NCBI GenBank assembly: GCA_002329625.1
Contig: DCTP01000129.1
Location: forward strand, 15,332-21,918
DNA from: Leptolinea sp. UBA1437
GTDB lineage: Bacteria > Chloroflexota > Anaerolineae > Anaerolineales > Anaerolineaceae
Reading direction: 5' to 3'
DNA length: 6,587 nt
Positions 4,606 through 6,587 of the stretch are shown here, piece after piece (within the stretch, counting starts at the first letter, position 1; the number at the start of each line of letters is the position of its first letter). A model generated the notes under the pieces. That model saw only the letters and a program-made list of their open reading frames with translations. It had not been told where the DNA came from and did not search any database. A program made the translations under genes and the position numbers.

Positions 4606-6587
4606 TCAGCTCCGCAGCTTCGCCCCCAAAACCTGATCCAATCGCTTAATGATCTTATTCCGGATGGCTGTGGCATCACTGTCGGTGAGTGTTTTTTCAT
4701 CCGATTGATATTTCAGGCTGTAAGCCAAGCTCTTTTTTCCGGCTCCGATTTGCTCATTGCGAAAAATATCAAATAATTCGACGCTTTGCAGCAATTTTCC
4801 GCCGGCTTGCCTGATCACAGCTTCCACTTCTCCCGCAGTGATTGTTTCATCCACGACGACTGCAATATCTTCGAGAATCGCTGGGAATGGCGAAATCGAA
4901 TGTACTTTATAGATCGTCTCGGATAACGGCTCCATTTTTTCCAAATTCAGATCCAACAGAATAATCGGAGAAGATAAAAGATCGTATTCTTTATGGATAG
5001 CAGGATGTAATTCACCAAGGATACCCAGTTTTTCATCCCCGGCATAAACCGCTGCGCATTTTCCCGGGTGCATATAAGTGCATTCAGCCGGCTCAAATCG
5101 CAAACCGGAAATGTGCAGACCCTTTGCTGTCACTTCCGTAATGCCTTTGAGATCGTAAAAGTCCAAGGAATCTTTATAGTGAGTATCCCAAGAATCTTTT
5201 ATACGTTTTCCGGTAATCGCGACCGATAAATGAATCTCTTCATGAGGCCTTCTCTCCCCTTCAATGGGCAAAAAAACCGGACCGATCTCGAACAACTCCA
5301 ATGTGTCCGCCAGACGGATGTTTTTCTCAATCACTTCCATCATTCCGACATTTAGATTCGTCCGCATTACAGATCGATCGGGAGAAATCGGATTCGCCAG
5401 TGTCACATATTTTTCCGCGGGTTTTCCAAGCAACTTCGCTTCCCGTTCGGGAGAGGTAAAACGATAATTTACAACTTCCTGAAGCCCGGCGGAGGATAAT
5501 TCATCCCGTAATTTTTCTTCAAACGAAACCATACGATTGACATAGGCGGGAGGTAATTCATCCGCCATTCGAGTCGTCGGGATTTGCTCATATCCGAAAA
5601 GACGGGCAATCTCTTCCAAAACATCCGCTTTACCGATGACACCTTCTCCGATATCCAAACGATGAGAAGGCGTTATCACCTCCAGCGTCGTCCCGTCGTC
5701 CGATAATCGGCACCGAAACTCAAGTCGAGATAAATATTCCGCCGCGGTCGCTAACGGAATCTCAACGCCGAGCAAACGGACAATATCATTTTCGCTTAAA
5801 TGATTTATCGAATCCTTTACGGGCAAAGCATAATTATCAATTAAACCGGAAGCGATTTGACCTCCGCTCCACTCGACAATATACGCCAGACATAATCGAG
5901 CCGCTTCCTCAGCGATTGCCGGATGAACGCCACGGCTATTGCGGTAACCGGCTTCGGTGTTCAATCGAAGTTTAGAGGATGTCTTCCGAATATTGATAAA
6001 ATTCCAGGCAGCCGATTCCAATAAAACACGCGTGGTCTCCGGCACAATCTCGCTTTCCAGACCGCCCATGACACCGCCGATTGAAAGGGCGCCGGCTTGA
6101 TCGGTGACGAGCATCATGTTTTCATCCAAGTCCCGTTCCGTTTTATCCAATGTCATCAGTTTTTCGCCGTTATAAGCATGCCTGGTGACAATCGCCGGAG
6201 CTTGACCATGATTCCGTTTTACCAAGGCGTCATAGTCGAACGAATGCAGCGGTTGCCCCAATTCCAACATCACATAGTTGGTTGCATCCACCACACTGTT
6301 GATCGGACGCATCCCGGCTGCGCTGAGACGGCGCTGAACCCATGACGGACTGGGTTGAATCCGAATTCCTTCCGCATATCCCAAGATAAAACGCGGATTC
6401 ATTTCAGGATCTTCGATTCGGACCGAAGCAAGCCCGTCAATCGACCGTCCTTCCGGCGGGACAGTCCGATTGGGAGTTTTCAGAGGAATATTGAGTTGTG
6501 CCGCCACTTCCCGGGCGACACCTTTGATGCAGGCATTCCGCGCCATATTCGGTAAAATATCAATCACAAAAACCGCATCTCCCATAT
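4606..6587 (-). CDS. pheT: Phenylalanyl-tRNA synthetase beta subunit, N-terminus missing at window edge
   Basis: At least 659 C-terminal residues of the PheT chain of the alpha2-beta2 synthetase, which charges tRNA-Phe in the cytoplasm. Bacterial PheT is usually about 800 residues, so roughly 150, including the N-terminal tRNA-binding OB domain, lie beyond the right edge. The ATG at 6585 is internal. In order, numbering from that Met: the segment before B3/4 (FVIDILPNMARNACIKGVAREVA, 6-28); the B3/4 editing domain with PINSVVDATNYVMLELGQPLHSFD (94-117) and GGVMGG (170-175); B5 near 262-338 with PSHRLDIGEG and ADVLEEIARLFGYEQIP; a catalytic-like core with LQEVVNYRFTSPE (368-380) and LFEIGPVF (431-438); and the FDX-ACB anticodon-binding domain (about 564-656, SPFPAILEDIAVVVD). 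Several motifs diverge from common bacterial forms: LPNMARN for TPNRxD and NSRGVHP for FERGVDP. pheS would be expected upstream, outside the window. Confidence 0.96.
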   Translation of the reverse strand, partial: MGDAVFVIDILPNMARNACIKGVAREVAAQLNIPLKTPNRTVPPEGRSIDGLASVRIEDPEMNPRFILGYAEGIRIQPSPSWVQRRLSAAGMRPINSVVDATNYVMLELGQPLHSFDYDALVKRNHGQAPAIVTRHAYNGEKLMTLDKTERDLDENMMLVTDQAGALSIGGVMGGLESEIVPETTRVLLESAAWNFINIRKTSSKLRLNTEAGYRNSRGVHPAIAEEAARLCLAYIVEWSGGQIASGLIDNYALPVKDSINHLSENDIVRLLGVEIPLATAAEYLSRLEFRCRLSDDGTTLEVITPSHRLDIGEGVIGKADVLEEIARLFGYEQIPTTRMADELPPAYVNRMVSFEEKLRDELSSAGLQEVVNYRFTSPEREAKLLGKPAEKYVTLANPISPDRSVMRTNLNVGMMEVIEKNIRLADTLELFEIGPVFLPIEGERRPHEEIHLSVAITGKRIKDSWDTHYKDSLDFYDLKGITEVTAKGLHISGLRFEPAECTYMHPGKCAAVYAGDEKLGILGELHPAIHKEYDLLSSPIILLDLNLEKMEPLSETIYKVHSISPFPAILEDIAVVVDETITAGEVEAVIRQAGGKLLQSVELFDIFRNEQIGAGKKSLAYSLKYQSDEKTLTDSDATAIRNKIIKRLDQVLGAKLRS

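Overview
All genes in this window lie on the minus strand, so the DNA reads right to left. The sequence looks bacterial: short intergenic gaps, overlapping genes, Shine-Dalgarno sites, moderate GC and a bacterial-type PheT. The PheT has signatures (LPNMARNACIKG, NSRGVHP, PSHRLDIGEGVIGKADVLEEI) that differ from the common bacterial ones. From memory they resemble Chloroflexota (Anaerolineae-like) sequences. That placement is tentative and was not checked by a search.

In transcription order there are three blocks. (1) pheT, the phenylalanyl-tRNA synthetase beta subunit, lacks its N-terminus at the right edge. It is followed by a 12-bp perfect hairpin that probably terminates it. (2) A single gene encodes a small SPL-like (COG1533-type) radical SAM protein. 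It has an unusual CX3CX3C cluster motif and appears to be expressed from a leaderless promoter. (3) After a 164-bp gap with a candidate promoter comes a tight four-gene operon. It encodes a membrane-anchored GT2 glycosyltransferase of the polyprenyl-phosphate type, a Gfo/Idh/MocA sugar dehydrogenase, a DegT/DnrJ/EryC1 PLP aminotransferase, and an extended SDR NAD-dependent sugar epimerase/dehydratase cut by the left edge. Gene junctions in this operon are -8, +18 and +8 bp.

The operon reads as part of a surface-glycan pathway. The SDR would reshape a nucleotide sugar. The Gfo/Idh enzyme would oxidise a ring hydroxyl to a ketone, and the DegT enzyme would transaminate the ketone to an amino sugar. 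The GT2 enzyme would load a sugar onto a lipid carrier at the inner face of the membrane. The exact sugar cannot be read from the sequence, and the pathway probably continues beyond the left edge.

No RNA genes, CRISPR arrays, insertion sequences, integrases or origins were seen. The items most worth a second look are the CX3CX3C radical SAM protein with its leaderless start, the amino-sugar operon with its promoter-proximal palindrome and tandem repeat, and the divergent PheT motifs.
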